A stretch of DNA of 64,000 bases. Source: Karstenula rhodostoma CBS 690.94. Taxonomy: Eukaryota; Ascomycota; Dothideomycetes; Pleosporales; Didymosphaeriaceae. The DNA lies in contig MU001493.1 of assembly GCA_010093485.1 (NCBI GenBank), positions 2,654,937 to 2,718,936 on the forward strand, read 5' to 3'. Each line of letters opens with the position of its first letter. The first letter of the stretch is position 1. This document shows, piece after piece, positions 22,452 through 34,920 of the stretch. The translations under genes were made by a program, and so were the position numbers. Under the pieces are notes generated by a model, which saw nothing but the letters and a program-made list of their open reading frames with translations, ran no database searches and was not told the DNA's origin.

Positions 22452-24635
22452 TCACAATGTCCACAGGCCCGAGCGTTTCTTGCCCATTGGGTAGACGAGA
22501 AGTGCGGACATGAACAAACCAACAGTAATACCGATGGCGATCTGGATCATTTGCGCGGCAACGTTGAAACTGATGGCGTTGAGGGAGTAGGAATTATCCT
22601 GGTCGTTTTTTAGTAATGTGTGGGCATCGTTATCGGGTTCAGGTCGAACTTACGGTAGCTGTGTCTGCAACACCTCGGATGAGGGAAGAAGCAGTCTGCA
22701 GGGCCGTCGTGATAGCTCCACTCGCGGCAAGAGAGCCTGGAACTTGGACGTAGACAGCAGGTAGAAGTACGGCAGCCGCCACACCGTGCCGTAAGCGACT
22801 GTACAGATTCGCCAACACTCCGACGGCGAATGCTCCGAAGGTGTAGGCAATCGGAGCGCTAGAGCTGAACTTCATATTGGCATAGAAGTTGACAATGTAA
22901 CCCGAAAATGCAATAGCGATCATGACCGGCATCTGCTTGTATTTGGCTTGGACAGTATGGCAGGCGCAAAGGACATAGAGAGGCACTAGGAGGAAGTTCC
23001 AATATGAGTTGAGTGGGGCTTGGCAGGTCGTCGCATTGGTGGCGTTGGGATCCATCGCACCGTACAAGGCTGTGCCAACGGTAATGCCGTAGCCGAGGAA
23101 AAGTGAGTAGATGATAGCATAAACCAGCCGAATGGAACCTGGCACTATAGCGCGTGATTGCAGCTCGAGTGCAGCGCTTAGTACGAGCTACGACAGGTCA
23201 GTGGAAGGTCCATAAAGCGAAAGTAAAGCGAGGATAGCATACCCAGCCAGGAAGGATCATCGCAATCGAGCTTTGCGTCAGAGCAGAGAAACAGAACAAG
23301 TTTCCACCACGTATACTTCCAAGCGCTCGAGAAATGCATGTCATCAGAATAGCTGCGCTGATCTCGAAGACTGTGTTATATGTCTTGGACAATGGAGCAA
23401 CCACCAGCTGCAGAAATCCAAGGACGGTGCCCATGATGAAGATCGGGCCCATGTCGATCCAGCGTGCCTTGAAGAAACCCGACACTGCAACACTAGCGAG
23501 GCCATACATGATGACGTTGAGCCAGACGGGGTGTTGATCGGGCCTGTTGATAAGCTCATCCAGGGCCACAAGCGCATCGTCCAGGCTGAGCACATCATGA
23601 AGAACCTCTTTGTAAATTTCGTGACAATCCTTGAGCTTGCCCAGGTTGACACCTTGTACAGTACGAACGATCTTGACTTCGGCGGTGTGAGTGACTGGGA
23701 TATGATCAGCGAATGTCTGTCTACAAGATAGGTCAAGTGAGCTTACGAGAGTCATCAAATGATATAATCATGCAACCCGGTATATATAGGAACTGGCTGT
23801 TCACCTCCAACACCTTTGCTGTCGTTGCTAGATATTCCTCGAGGCGATGAGTGGGGGCGCCAACAACCATTAACGCACGGCACATCTTGATGATGTACTG
23901 TTGCCGCTTGAGAATGCTCGCAACATGGATCTTGATTTTTGCGTCTTGCTCCTCTTGAGCTTTCCATATCTTGGAAAGCAAAGGATTGCTGTTATTCCGT
24001 TTATGCTGTGGGCGATAGTGAATTTTGCTTTCCGCCTTGGGATTAGCCAGTTCGGCCGCCGCTCCGATCAACGTGGCGAGCGTCTCCTGCGAGTGGGTGC
24101 TTTTATCTTGGCTATACCACTTCTTTCTTGGGGTGTTGCCCGAAGACCCAGGACGGCTCACGTGCTCGGGCACCCGAGGAGGTGAATGACCTGTGCTTTC
24201 GGCAGAGGCATAGTTGGCGACCATCGTGGGCGTCTTGTAGGCCTGGAGGAGGTGGTAGAAGACACCACCCTGATTGTTTCCAGAGTAGGTGTAAACGTCC
24301 TCGTCGTCAGGTTGGGTTGCCGCACCCGCAGATGAGTACTCTGGGTGGTCCCAGTTACCGCCATGATTGTGGGCTTGCCAGAGGTCATTGACTTCGGCGG
24401 TGGTGTCGTCTACGTGCTGAAGGCTTCCGGTGCTTCCCGAGCGCTGCGCTTCAAGGTCGTTGACGCGGCTGTAGCTGGAAGTGCCTTGGGGAATCTCAGC
24501 GGCCGAGCCGTTGATTCGTACTCGGCGCCGCTCAGCATGTTGTGGAGGGCTCACCGAAGGCGAGTCGTGGGTAAGGGCATGCATCTCGTGCGACTGTGCA
24601 GAATATCGATCTTGTTGATGGCCGTCCGTGGACAT
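22452..24635 (-). CDS. Prm10/ThrE-like membrane exporter (DUF1212 family)
   Basis: Four exons: 24635-23747, 23694-23243, 23187-22654 and 22598-22452 (673 residues). Donors are GTAAGC, GTATGC and GTAAGT; acceptors are CCCAG, CGTAG and CCAG. The start is the ATG at 24635, since codons further upstream hold no ATG. A disordered 200-residue N-terminus precedes the N-terminal ThrE domain (ILKRQQYIIKMCRALMVVG, then THRLEEYL, FLYIPGCMIISF, and VKIVRTVQGVNLGKLKDCHE). About ten membrane spans follow. The family includes bacterial threonine/serine exporters and yeast pheromone-regulated Prm10; fungal substrates are mostly unknown. The last exon supplies a final span and a short basic tail. The splice chain restores one continuous frame, which supports the model. 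Confidence 0.88.
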
Positions 24636-25668
24636 GATGATGGGGTGATGGGTGACGTCGGGAAGTTGGGTGTGCAAAGGACTGCGTGGTGGAAGGCAGG
24701 CGCTTTTAAAACCGAGTTGGGACCCGTAGAAAGAGCAAAGGGAGACGATCCGCAGGAGCCCGAGCAGGAGCCGATGACCAAGCGCCGCGATTCACGACGC
24801 GGTACCGTGCCATGACATTTTTTCTCAATGCACGTTGTGCAGCTCGCGTTCGGCATTGACGCAGACACTCACCACTCCGGAAGTTTTGTACGAAATAATA
24901 TTGTTATGTGTCAACGCCAGCCCGTCACAGCTAGCCAGAGCTAAATAAGGACTCAATTGCCCTTGTAGCTCCCGCAACGATCTCAGGGCCCCCTTTCTCA
25001 ACGGACCGGACCTGCATCTCCCCGCGGTGCCGGTCAATCCACAGTAATCCCCACGGTTGAAACCTCATGGGACCCATGGACAGATGCCGAGATGTCTCTA
25101 GAGCGATGTGCGGTGCTCTCTGAACGCGCAAGAAGCTGTTCGATGCAGAAGAAGCCCTGGAGGAAAGTCAGAGCCGCGCATAGCACTCGCAAAGTCTATA
25201 AAAGAGAATTCAACGGCCCGATGTCGCGCGATGCTCATGCAGCCATTTTGAGGCTGAAGCTCGCTTCCGGGGAGCCGGTTCCACGTCCATTTGCAGTTAG
25301 CGTGGGCGGATGCAGGGAAAGAACGCCACCATCTAGAACAACAGAACGCGTGTATCCTACGCATTATTATTGTACTCGAGCATGCTTGGCTCAAAGGGCT
25401 GTTTATCACGTTCAGCTAGCTTACAGCAATGAGCTGGAGACATGCCCTCGATCATGACACCCCTTATCTGAGGCTGGAAGGTCGAGCAGCTTTTTTCGTT
25501 CCTTTCGAGATCGGAATCGCTCAGCATATGACCCAAAATCACGAGATCAGTCAAGAGCGGGGCAAATGTGATTCACGCAGGCGACAATCAATCATGGGAT
25601 CAGGAAGAGATTTCTTCCTAACCAAGTGCTGATCTTGAGGACGCGCCTTGGCTCTTATTGCCAGCAAA
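24636..25668. other. Intergenic, nothing recognised
   Basis: 1.03 kb holding the exporter promoter and the 3' flank of the MATE gene. No supported gene. Confidence 0.5.
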
Positions 25669-27334
25669 CTACACATCATCTCGAGTCTTCTTCCTGGCCA
25701 ATGTCCTAGCCCAATACGCGACAAACAGCATTACATCGAACAACGAAAACACGAGACTTCCTCCAAATACCACGCTGTGATACGTCCACGCGTCTCCCGG
25801 GTTCAGCTCCGTAACCTGGCACACGATCGCCCAAGGAAGCACGTAAACGATGTTCGATACCAGCGATTGGTAGAGGTACCACTTCGGACGCGTCGCCATC
25901 AGTACGGCTGCTAGCTGAGTAGATACAGCGTAGCACAGATAGCACCAGTCAATGGTTCGCCACATATGCGCCGCAATACGAGCGACCTCATCTGAACCTG
26001 AGAGGTAGCGTGCGAATGGACGAGCACCGAGGAAGGACATTAGCAGACACAACGGGACCTCGAAAGCGAGCGCAATCGAGACGGAATATGCAGCCCAGCG
26101 AGTGATGGTCCAGATCTGGTGCCAGCTGGCCTGGTGTTTCGTGGTTGCTACGGACAACGAGTTCCGGAACTGGCCCCAGGAATGTCCGACAAAGGTTAAT
26201 GTTGTTGCCTCCATTGCTTGGACGGGTACCATGACCAGGCCCCAGCGGATGGTACTGAATACGCCCCAGGCCGTGGCGTAGTCGCTGCCCATGGATACGA
26301 TCCCGTGGACGAGCCAGAGATAGAGCGCGTTTCGGATGGCTGACTCCCAGAGGAAGACAAGTCCAGGTTTGGCCAGGGTCTTGAGTGCGGCGATGGAAGG
26401 CGTTAGTGATATGTCAGACGAATCTCTGCGGGCCGCGGACGTCTTTTTGAGGCTGGTCGCATATACGAGATACGCGAGGCCTGCAAGGGCGGAAGAGAGG
26501 TTGCAAGCGAGCTGTATGCCGGCTTGTAGGTTGACCGTTGGCGTCACGCCGCCCACATGAAACTTTGAGATGACGACCAGATCGAGGATGATGTTGATGG
26601 CGAACTTGATCGAGCTGATGATAAGCGGCACGTCTGGTCGGTCCAGTGCCCTCGTAGATGTGCCCACCGCGTACTCGATCGCCGAGCTCAATGCCGAGAA
26701 CGCAGCGATTCTGACATATGTCAAGCTTGCGTCCCGGACCTCGATTGGGACGAAGCCTTTTGCGAATGTCGATGCGCCGCCCAGGAACCCGAAGCTCATG
26801 ATAAGGCCAAGGATCGATTGGAATAGAATGAGTGTATGCGTAAGCTGAAGGCGTTCGCGGAATGTTCGGGAGGAATGATCGCCGATGACGAGGTATGCAG
26901 CGCGAGGCAGACCTTCGTTCAGGACTTCAGCTACGACGCCGATGTACGTGTACGAGTCGGTGGTAACCACCATGGACGAGTCGAAATCTGCAACCCACAA
27001 CTTAGATAGCGTGGAGTACAGCGCCGGCAGGATGAAACTGCAGACATTGAAGAATAAAGCACCTGTGTAGCTGTGAAGCTCTATCAGTTGGGTGAGGTTA
27101 TCCAGCTTTGGTTGAGAGCACTTACACATCGCGATGTCTCGATAGCTTTAGGTCATGCTTGATTTGCTTTTTCCACGGCTCGGTTGACGTGTCGTCACCA
27201 TCTACACCGTTCGCCTCTTGCAGCGGTTGCTCTCCAACATGACCTACCACGCGCACAGCGCTATCGTCTTTCGAACCCAACATCGTGTATCTGTAACGGT
27301 TATGCGTTTGCGAAAATCTTGAGAAAGACGCCAT
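25669..27334 (-). CDS. MATE family efflux transporter
   Basis: Exons 27334-27126 and 27070-25669 (536 residues). The intron has a GTAAGT donor and a CACAG acceptor, giving the join RHRDVYTGALFF. A 70-residue hydrophilic N-terminus is followed by about twelve hydrophobic spans in two half-repeats. These include the pattern of a first-helix [16 protein letters not shown] region and a pair of loops ending in [10 protein letters not shown] and [12 protein letters not shown] that mark the internal repeat. MATE proteins export organic cations or metabolites by H+ or Na+ antiport at the plasma or vacuolar membrane. The gene starts 1.1 kb from the divergent UstYa-like gene. Family call good; substrate unknown. 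Confidence 0.85.
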
Positions 27335-28423
27335 GGTGTAACCTATACGCCAAACGCTGTCTTTTACGTCAGCTTTGCCGCGGCGAACACGCGTTTGTTG
27401 AGCTGCATGGCGTTGCTTTTGGTGCGGGGAAGAGCTGGTGCTTGGTCCGCAGCCTTGTAAATCGTGCCCTTGGGCAGCTCTCTATCTCGGCAAGCCGACA
27501 GACACGCCGTATTCCGAAGTGAGATACTCTAATTTTTCTTTTCTTTTTATGTCTTATCGGGAGGGAAATGGTAGAGGTGCCGACGTGAAGTCGTAGTGGA
27601 ATGCCCGACTCCAAATGGCCTAGCTCCAAATGGCGGAGGACTCGCAGGGCGTAAAACATTCGAAGCAAACGATCTGTTCCTTGAGTATTTTGGACAAGGG
27701 AGAGTTACAAATGCTATCGAAGCATATCGTAAGCGAGGGTTTGCCATCGACTATTGTTGACTGAGCAGATGAATGTTTGCAATTGATGAAATCTCCTCAC
27801 TGTAAATGTGTCTATGTATAGCAGGTACATGGGTATGTAGCTTATCGTACATAAGCTCGCGGATCCGATAATGGATCTATATAGATGACCCCAGCCCAGT
27901 AGAGAAACAGCAAGACATCTGATAAAAACTGATGAACAAAGCCGGAAGAACGCTCGATGACAAAACTGCAACCAGATATATGGATTTTCCTAGAGTCATG
28001 TGACGGTCGTCTCATTGTTTAAGCATACGTTGTGCAGTAACCATTGCTGTGCTGTATACAACTTACTTCAAGAGTTGGACTCAGGACGACACTTCACCCC
28101 CAAGAAATCTATCCAACGAGGTCGCTACAACAGCAATTTGGCGCATCGCCTTCCACGCAGATCATACCTGAGAGAATATTTGTCCCCACTGCCCATTGTT
28201 TTTCTTTGTTCATTTGCGTTAATGGCTTTGAAGGTTTGACAAGGACGAAAGTTCCAGACCCCAGTTGACGAATCACAGTAGCGCAAAAATCCTATTGAAG
28301 ACCAGATTTGGTCGACAATACGCAACACCGTCCGAGCTACTCGTTTGGCCCAGCGATTGCTGACTCCCAACAACTTCTTTTGCAGCAATCTGTACCAACA
28401 ACTGGATTCCTGGGTTACCATCA
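27335..28423. other. Divergent intergenic region, MATE / UstYa-like
   Basis: 1.09 kb containing both promoters. No supported gene or obvious repeat. Confidence 0.5.
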
Positions 28424-29065
28424 ATGGCATCCTCATACAAGTATGACATAATCGCGGAATCGGATTCCAAACCAGTCCCAGAAAACCACTCTGAGCCTCG
28501 CTCAAAGACTGCATTGGCTCTCTACCTCCTCGCCGCAGCGCTGCTTGGATTCCTCACCTCAACAACCTGGTTCTATATATCCCAACTCCCACCCGCCAAG
28601 CTCCACTGCGGCAATTCCTTTGCCGACGCTCAAGCCCTCGGCTGCAAATTCGACCTTCTCTCAAGTGGCTGGATACCGCACCAATGCTTCGACGAAGCCT
28701 CCGAAACCGAATACCGCGAATGGATCCTCAACACCAATCACAGCCGCCGAGGCCCCTTCCCTTACTTCAAGGACAAAGAACTCACCCAGCCGATCGAAGG
28801 TATCGACGCTCTGTCTAAATACGAGGATTTGATTTATACCACGATGGAGGAGCATTTGGCGCATTGTACACAACTTATGAGGAGGACGCATAGGGCGGCT
28901 CTCAGCGGGGGTAGAATGGCGGGATTGAATGCGGATAAAGATGAAGGAGGAGCGGTTGTTTCGAGCAGTCATGTTGCGCATTGTGTCAAAATGATTTGGA
29001 GGACGGAAGAGTACTTGACGAAGTATAATTATACGACGTTTGGGATCAAATCGTTGTCCTGTTGA
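28424..29065 (+). CDS. Single-pass membrane protein with two HxxHC motifs (UstYa-like)
   Basis: A 213-residue single exon. A 30-residue cytosolic N-terminus precedes one membrane span (about residues 31-53), then a lumenal domain opening with CGNSFADAQALGCKFDLLS and IPHQCFD. This CG...GC.FD...C pattern is common to a large fungal family. Two HxxHC motifs follow, HLAHC and HVAHC, near residues 144 and 185. Paired HxxHC motifs are the hallmark of UstYa-type (DUF3328) copper oxidases of ribosomal-peptide and other fungal biosynthesis. The overall sequence is not a textbook UstYa, so enzyme activity is only possible. NHS and NYT are potential N-glycosylation sites. Confidence 0.7.
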   Translation: MASSYKYDIIAESDSKPVPENHSEPRSKTALALYLLAAALLGFLTSTTWFYISQLPPAKLHCGNSFADAQALGCKFDLLSSGWIPHQCFDEASETEYREWILNTNHSRRGPFPYFKDKELTQPIEGIDALSKYEDLIYTTMEEHLAHCTQLMRRTHRAALSGGRMAGLNADKDEGGAVVSSSHVAHCVKMIWRTEEYLTKYNYTTFGIKSLSC

Positions 29066-29914
29066 GGGGCAGCTTGCGATAGGCGTAGTATCCGATAAGT
29101 GTACATATTTTGGTGATCATTTGTATAGTCGCAGATACTTACATTATGCAGAGTTATGATATGGGTCAGGATTGTGGCTAACTGTGAGCGAGATAGGACT
29201 TTGATTAGGCGGGAAGTCCTGCGCGAGGACGATGCTTATTGGCCGATAGAAGTGCCCTCAACTCATGTAGTTTCGGCCGGTTTTGACGCTGAGTTCATAC
29301 GTGGCCCCGTGGACGAATGCTGTTAAGCTTTAGGGTGCGAGCTGACGGTATTGATAAAGAGATGATTCTGGATTTGGTTCGGGGGACCGAGCTCGGCACT
29401 GTCCAGAGCCAGCGATGGCTTGCGATGACTACGGTGAGTGAGCCTGTTCAAGACGAACTATCCGTCAACTGACAACTGACACAGGAATCAGTTGGAGGAA
29501 CCTTCCCAAGAGTGAGAAGAGCCGACCCCGAATCGTTCATAGGTCCCGCATGCGTGTTGCGGAGGTCATCTTGCAAGGGTAGTTATGTCCGGAGACATCA
29601 AGTAGCGAGTTGTCGGAAGGTCCAAATGGCTTATAGGATGCTATGATCATGTAATCAAAATGGAAGGGATAAGCCTGTGTGTCGGATCTTCTGTTGACTA
29701 GGGATGAAAGGAACTCAAGCATACATGGCATCACGAAGTCCGGTGTTAGTCGAATATTAGACAGAAATGAAATTGGCGATCTCTTGACTGTTTACATGAG
29801 CCAATCAAGACCTTTGGGTTATGAACTCGCATGCCAAACCCGACCTTATCACCTGAGCCGCATCACTAAAGCTTCATGAAGAGATCCATCACCACCACCT
29901 AGAAACGGCCGCAA
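29066..29914. other. Intergenic, nothing recognised
   Basis: 0.85 kb between the 3' ends of two convergent genes. No supported frame. Confidence 0.5.
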
Positions 29915-31170
29915 TCTGCACTCTATTAGTATCACCATCGCTATTCCCTATTATCACAACATACCACTTGATCTCGTGAAACCGGCTCTCCAAAACCTTC
30001 ACATCGAAGAACTTTCCCGTCTTCTTCTCCAGCGCATTCGCCACTGTGCCCCAGAACTCCTGCTCTGCCGTCGCGACCGCCTCCATCATAAGCTCCGTCA
30101 TATCGGCCTTCTTGAGGATCTCGGTCTGCTCGCTCAGAGTGTCGGAAACCGGGTGGCGCAAGTTGTCGGCGAGGTCTTTGGCCGCGTGCTCGTCGTCGCG
30201 GACGCGCTTGCGGCCTCCGCCTGCGCCGAACTGGTAGCCGGAGGGTTTGTTGATTGCGCCGGGGAGCTGGGCGGCGGGGTGTGAGGCAGGATTGCGGAGG
30301 TGCATGTCTTGAAGATTGATCAGCATTGATTTCATAGACATCTGGACATAACCTTGGTGGGCTTTCAGAGGCAACTTACAGTCCCGAGGAGAGAACCCAA
30401 CCTCGCCTTGAGCAGCCGCAATGCGCGGCGCATTCCGCACAAAGCGCGAGTACACCGCCGCCGGAGTCCAGGTCTGAGGCTCGCCGCGCTCCAGTCGCTC
30501 CATGTTGAGTTGCGCAACGATCGCTTCCCAGCTCATGTTGTGCTCCTGGCGCATGACCTTGATAGCCTGGTTATCAGGGTCCTCTTCGACGGTGCGAGAA
30601 CGGGCGCGCATCGGCTTGGGGCCGAGTATGTTCAGGCGTTTGCTGATCTGCTCCTTGATCTCACGGGCGCGCTTTAGACCGTCGAGGGTCGCCGTGTAGG
30701 GCGGAGGTGAGGCATCGTCAGCTTCGGACAGGGCATCGAGCGCGGCGGTCGCATCTTCGAAAAGATCGTCATGCTCGGGGTCCGCGGTATCCATTGGTTC
30801 GAAGAGGGGGGATTCGCTGCGGCGAGGTGCAGGCTGACTGGATTGGTGGTTGCCTTTTCGAATCAGTCCATAGAAAGGGTTTCGGGTGACGCCGGGCGTA
30901 TGTTTCTTACCTGGAAGGCCGTGGTGAGAGACACCATCACCGGAAAACTCAGCGCCTTCACCCGTGTTGGCCTCGTGGCGATGCTCAGCATCGACAACGA
31001 CTTCGTCGACCTTGTCAACCGGATTTTCAGTATGATCCTTCACCCTGCTGTTACTCAATCAGCATTCGTCTACGCAAGGTCGTCTGGTCGCTTCCAAAGC
31101 CGAGAACAGACAGTAGCATCGCGTTGTGAACTCACAGATGCCGTCCCGCAGCACGTCGCTGATAAGACAT
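29915..31170 (-). CDS. Conserved unknown protein, possible SANT/HTH-like segment
   Basis: Modelled exons: 31170-31136, 31047-30380, 30307-29965 and a final base at 29915. Exon 1 gives MSYQRRAAGRH. Intron 1 starts GTGAGT and ends in a tandem CAGCAG acceptor (31047 or 31044 both stay in frame). Intron 2 (30379-30308) starts GTAAGT and restores FSPRDYMHLRNP; it has no stop, so it reads through if retained. A last intron (29964-29916, GTATGT...GTGCAG with a TACTAAT branch site) would make a TGA stop from TG plus A, ending the protein at FHEIK. The middle (MRQEHNMSWEAIVAQLN...PAAVYSRFVRNAPR) looks like a helical DNA-binding or SANT-type segment. I do not recognise a named family. Confidence 0.65.
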
Positions 31171-33298
31171 TGTTGTAAAAAAGTACTTTGGGAAAGCTAG
31201 GAAGTAGGTTCTTGGGCAAGACTCAGAAGGAAATTGTGGTGAAGTTGATCATCGGCGAAAGAAGCTGGTGAGCAGCATATACGCCCATCAAGTAAACACG
31301 CGCTCGGATCACCACCCCGTAAACCGGCGACTAACAAGGAGATTCAACCCAGCAAACGGCGTCTTGAACCGAGACGAACCGACTCTGCACCAATTAGCAA
31401 CACAAACTTCCGCACGAATGGACTAGATTTGTCAGAATGCGACTCGATGCAAACGCCCTATTCGGATTGATATTTCTTTACATAACGAATCTCCACTCGG
31501 TTACCTCCGAAGCCCCTCATGACCCAATGCCCCTTATCCAAGTCAAACTTGTGATCCCAAAAGCCCGCTGTTCTGCCAACTCGTACCAGCATCCGTTTGC
31601 GCAAGCGCTTGGCTACCGACTCATTGCCCACGCGGCCCTAGCTTCTGCTTCCTTCAGCTTCTTCTGAGACTTCTGCTCGGTCGTTTCGGCGGTATGTGAC
31701 GCGGACGACGTCCGCTTTGATCGCCACATTGATTTGAGGAGCGATTTCGTTGATGCCATTGTCGATGTTGACCTCGTCGATTGTACGTCGTACTCCGCCA
31801 TGTTGGTTTGAGTGTTCTTCTCAGCCATGTTCGCCTGGCAATCCGATGACGACATTGCTGTGGATTGTGTAGATGTCTGCTCGATAGTCCGCTGTTGATG
31901 TATCGATATGTATCCCAGCTTGGTGATGTTGACAGTAGCAGGTAGTGCGGTCATACAATGCTGGGCTTTGTTTTTGCTTTCCGAAAGTGCGTGTCGTAAT
32001 GATATATGAGTGTCTTTATAATCAATTAATGCCGTAATCTCATAAGATGAGATCTTTGTACCTGGCATCGAACGACCATGTTCGCCTTTTTATACACTCG
32101 CATCGACTCATCAACTATCTCACTCGTCGTTCGATTTGTCAGTAGCGTCACATTCGTCACATCAAAACACTACGAGAACGCGCCCTGCAGTCCATAGAAG
32201 GCCCGACTTCCCAGTTACACAACACGCTTGTGGACCTTTTATCTGTCGTGCCGTGCCATCACCGTTTGACTCAACGCGCATGTGGGCATGGAAACCAAGG
32301 ATGGGTGACCGGAAGTGGGGCGCAGCGTGCTCGTGAAAGACGCGGAGAGTTCGAGTTAGGTTAAGCGCCGGGCGCTAGCCGTTGCGGGAGCGGACAAGCG
32401 ATTCCAGTGGGTCATCTTTATTAGCTGCTCATATTGTAAGCTGCTCGTATGCTCGCTTTGCAGGCTGCCATTCATCATGTAAAAGTCCGGAAGATGCAAA
32501 TGACTCATCTGGACCCCGGTTTTGATTGGTGAACTTCTAGCGACGACTTCGGAGCACAATTGTGTCTTTGCAAGCGAGTCAAAGAGCAAGAGGATGTGGT
32601 CAACTATGACTAGCGTGCATTAGTTGTAAGATCTCGAAGGGCGCAGGCCAGGCTCTTTGTTTGATTGATGGGTCTCCCTCAGTCTTGGGGCCATCGCGTC
32701 GAACAACCTATTGCGGGGACATTACGCTCTATTCTCATGAGCATTAGCAACACAAGCATTCGTAATCTAGTTACAGATACTATTGTCCACAGTCTTGAGT
32801 GTTTTGGCGCTCTACCAGTGAGGCTGAGCATTTTCTCTAGAATAGAAGAAAAACAAACACCCCCCCCCCCACCATCTCGCTGCCATAGCCTTTTAGCATT
32901 CGCCCATCTAAGCCGCAATTCTATATAGCGATTCTGAAGTCGTCCCACGGACTTATCTACGTCCAAAATCGTGTCCACGCGCAGTATGAAGTTCTGCACC
33001 AGCTTATTGAGCACGGTATCCAATTTAACATATCAAGAGTTGTTGACAATATATCTGGCGCTGTGAAAATATCACCTTTGCACTGGCCAAGGTAATCAGA
33101 TACTATACATTTGATTGGCAGCGCCCAAGTTGAGATTTGTGCACGTGATTGAGGGTGCTGGGTCCCCTGGCAGGTGAATACGCGCTCAGCAGGTGCGGTT
33201 TATGGGCCTTTGCTTCGGTCAGTACCCATTTAAAAAACCCCAGCCCGCTGCCTTAAAATACTACCCACACGGCCTCCATCTTGATCCATCAACCCAGC
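31171..33298. other. Intergenic, mostly empty
   Basis: Apart from the weak frame at 31613-31855, no gene is supported. A run of ten or so C residues at 32860-32869 stands out. The right end is the F-box gene promoter. Confidence 0.45.
31613..31855 (-). CDS. Possible small protein (80 residues)
   Basis: An ATG at 31855 opens an 80-residue frame, Ser/Thr/Gln-rich at first and then basic and Lys/Ala-rich (SLLKSMWRSKRTSS, KKLKEAEARAAWAMSR). It contains a short imperfect internal repeat (QANMAEKN / QTNMAEYD). No family, signal peptide or membrane span is recognised. It may be a chance frame. Confidence 0.25.
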   Translation of the reverse strand: MSSSDCQANMAEKNTQTNMAEYDVQSTRSTSTMASTKSLLKSMWRSKRTSSASHTAETTEQKSQKKLKEAEARAAWAMSR

Positions 33299-34920
33299 AT
33301 GCCTTCCACATCCGCACGGCGTTCCCGTCGTGCTGCAAAAGCAGTGCAGCGTAGTCTGGTCGATGAAGACGCGAGCCTGATTATGAAGCTGCCGAACGAG
33401 CTGCTCTTGAACATCATTTCCTATGCAGAGCAGTCTGCTATTCACGCACTCAGCTTGACCTCCCGACGAATGAACGCGGTTGCTGAGCAGGTAAGTACCT
33501 CGTTTATATCGATAGTGAGCTTTGGAAAAGTACTGACGCGAAGCAGGCTCTTTACACGTCTCCAAAGCTTCCAGAACCGCAAATACATCGCGCCGCTGTT
33601 GTCATCACCTTCGCATACGCCTTGGTCAAGCGACCAATCCGCCAGCAGTGGGTGCAGAGCATTCACATCAATACGTCCGCGCGCCGTCAAATACATAAAG
33701 CCAGCAGGTGCCGTACGTGCAAGAAAGGCCGGATGTGCGAGAAGATGAAAATGAGGACGTTGGTCGCCTCAGCGGCGGAGGAGTTCTGGGCGCGGAATGG
33801 TGTGACCCGCGAGTTATGGTTGAAGCAACTTCTACAAGGATACGAGGTTGCGTTCGGGGGATGCATTCTCCTCTTCTTGCAGTCGCTGAAGCACTTGCGC
33901 TTTAGTGACTATGGCATTCCTTCCCATCAGGATCCCCCAAATCTCTATAACGATGACTGCTTCTGCTCAACAGCCGTGTTCGGCACCGGAAGTGGCGGCA
34001 ACATCTGGCCCCAGCCACTGTATCGATCTACCATCCCCGGATTGCGAATTCTTGAATCTGTTCGGGTCGATGGTCGAGTTCCATTTGAATTGGTTGACGT
34101 TACACGTCCTGAGGATTTCGAAATTGGTCTTTACCCTATCAATAGGAAGATCTGCCAAGCATATGGCGCTTGGTGCTCACTGAGAGCTGTCACGGTACTA
34201 TCGGTGTGGCTTGACGTCCGCCTGTTGTGCAACAACTTGCAGCAGCCGTACAGCCTTCCCCTGATTTCGATGGTCGTCGCTCTTCCACGCCTCAAACAGT
34301 TGACAATCCGTTTTGAAGCACGTGAAGCCGGCCAAGACTTAAGATCTCTGAAATGGGCAAACTATACTCCAATCCTTGGTGTCTGGTCGAGATTCAACGT
34401 GCCAAAACTTGAGACACTCGACATCGACACTTCGCGCCTGCAGGATAATCTGGGCCCATCTGAGATGAAGAACATCAACAACTTCCTCCAAGGTGCGGAG
34501 CCATTCGGAACTCATAGATTCCATGTATTTCCAAACCTGCGATACATCAAGGCACCACAAAACGCATTGATGAGCACTTCTCTGCACCAGGATCCCACCC
34601 AAGCCAACAGCACGTACCTTCTTCAAGGCCGGGATGGTATTCCTTTCTTCGAGCGTATGATAGAAGTCATCGAAGTGACTGATATCGTGTGGGGTACTAT
34701 CACCGCTTGGGGCCATCGACTACTCGAGTGGAAGAATGCCGGACAACTTTCTCTCGTGCGGCTACGCAAAGTCGTTTTGAATTGGGATGCATCTGGAGCT
34801 GGAACTGAGGTCGAACAAATGCAGATGTCGGCTCGCAACGATTCGGTGTGGTCTGAGTTATGGAACGTTGGGGTCGAAGTCGAGCATCGACTGTCTGGTC
34901 AACCGTTATTGTCTGCATAG
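33299..34920 (+). CDS. F-box protein
   Basis: Exons 33299-33490 and 33547-34920 (521 residues). The intron starts GTAAGT and ends AAGCAG. The F-box sits at about residues 28-66 (MKLPNELLLNIISYAEQSAI...SLTSRRMNAVAEQ) and is cut by the intron at its end. F-box proteins recruit substrates to the SCF ubiquitin ligase through Skp1. The rest has no WD40 or clear leucine-rich repeats; it is a fungal-type C-terminal region of unknown fold with a short Cys pair segment (CRTCKKGRMCEK). Such lineage-specific F-box genes are numerous in Pezizomycotina. The substrate is unknown. Confidence 0.82.
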
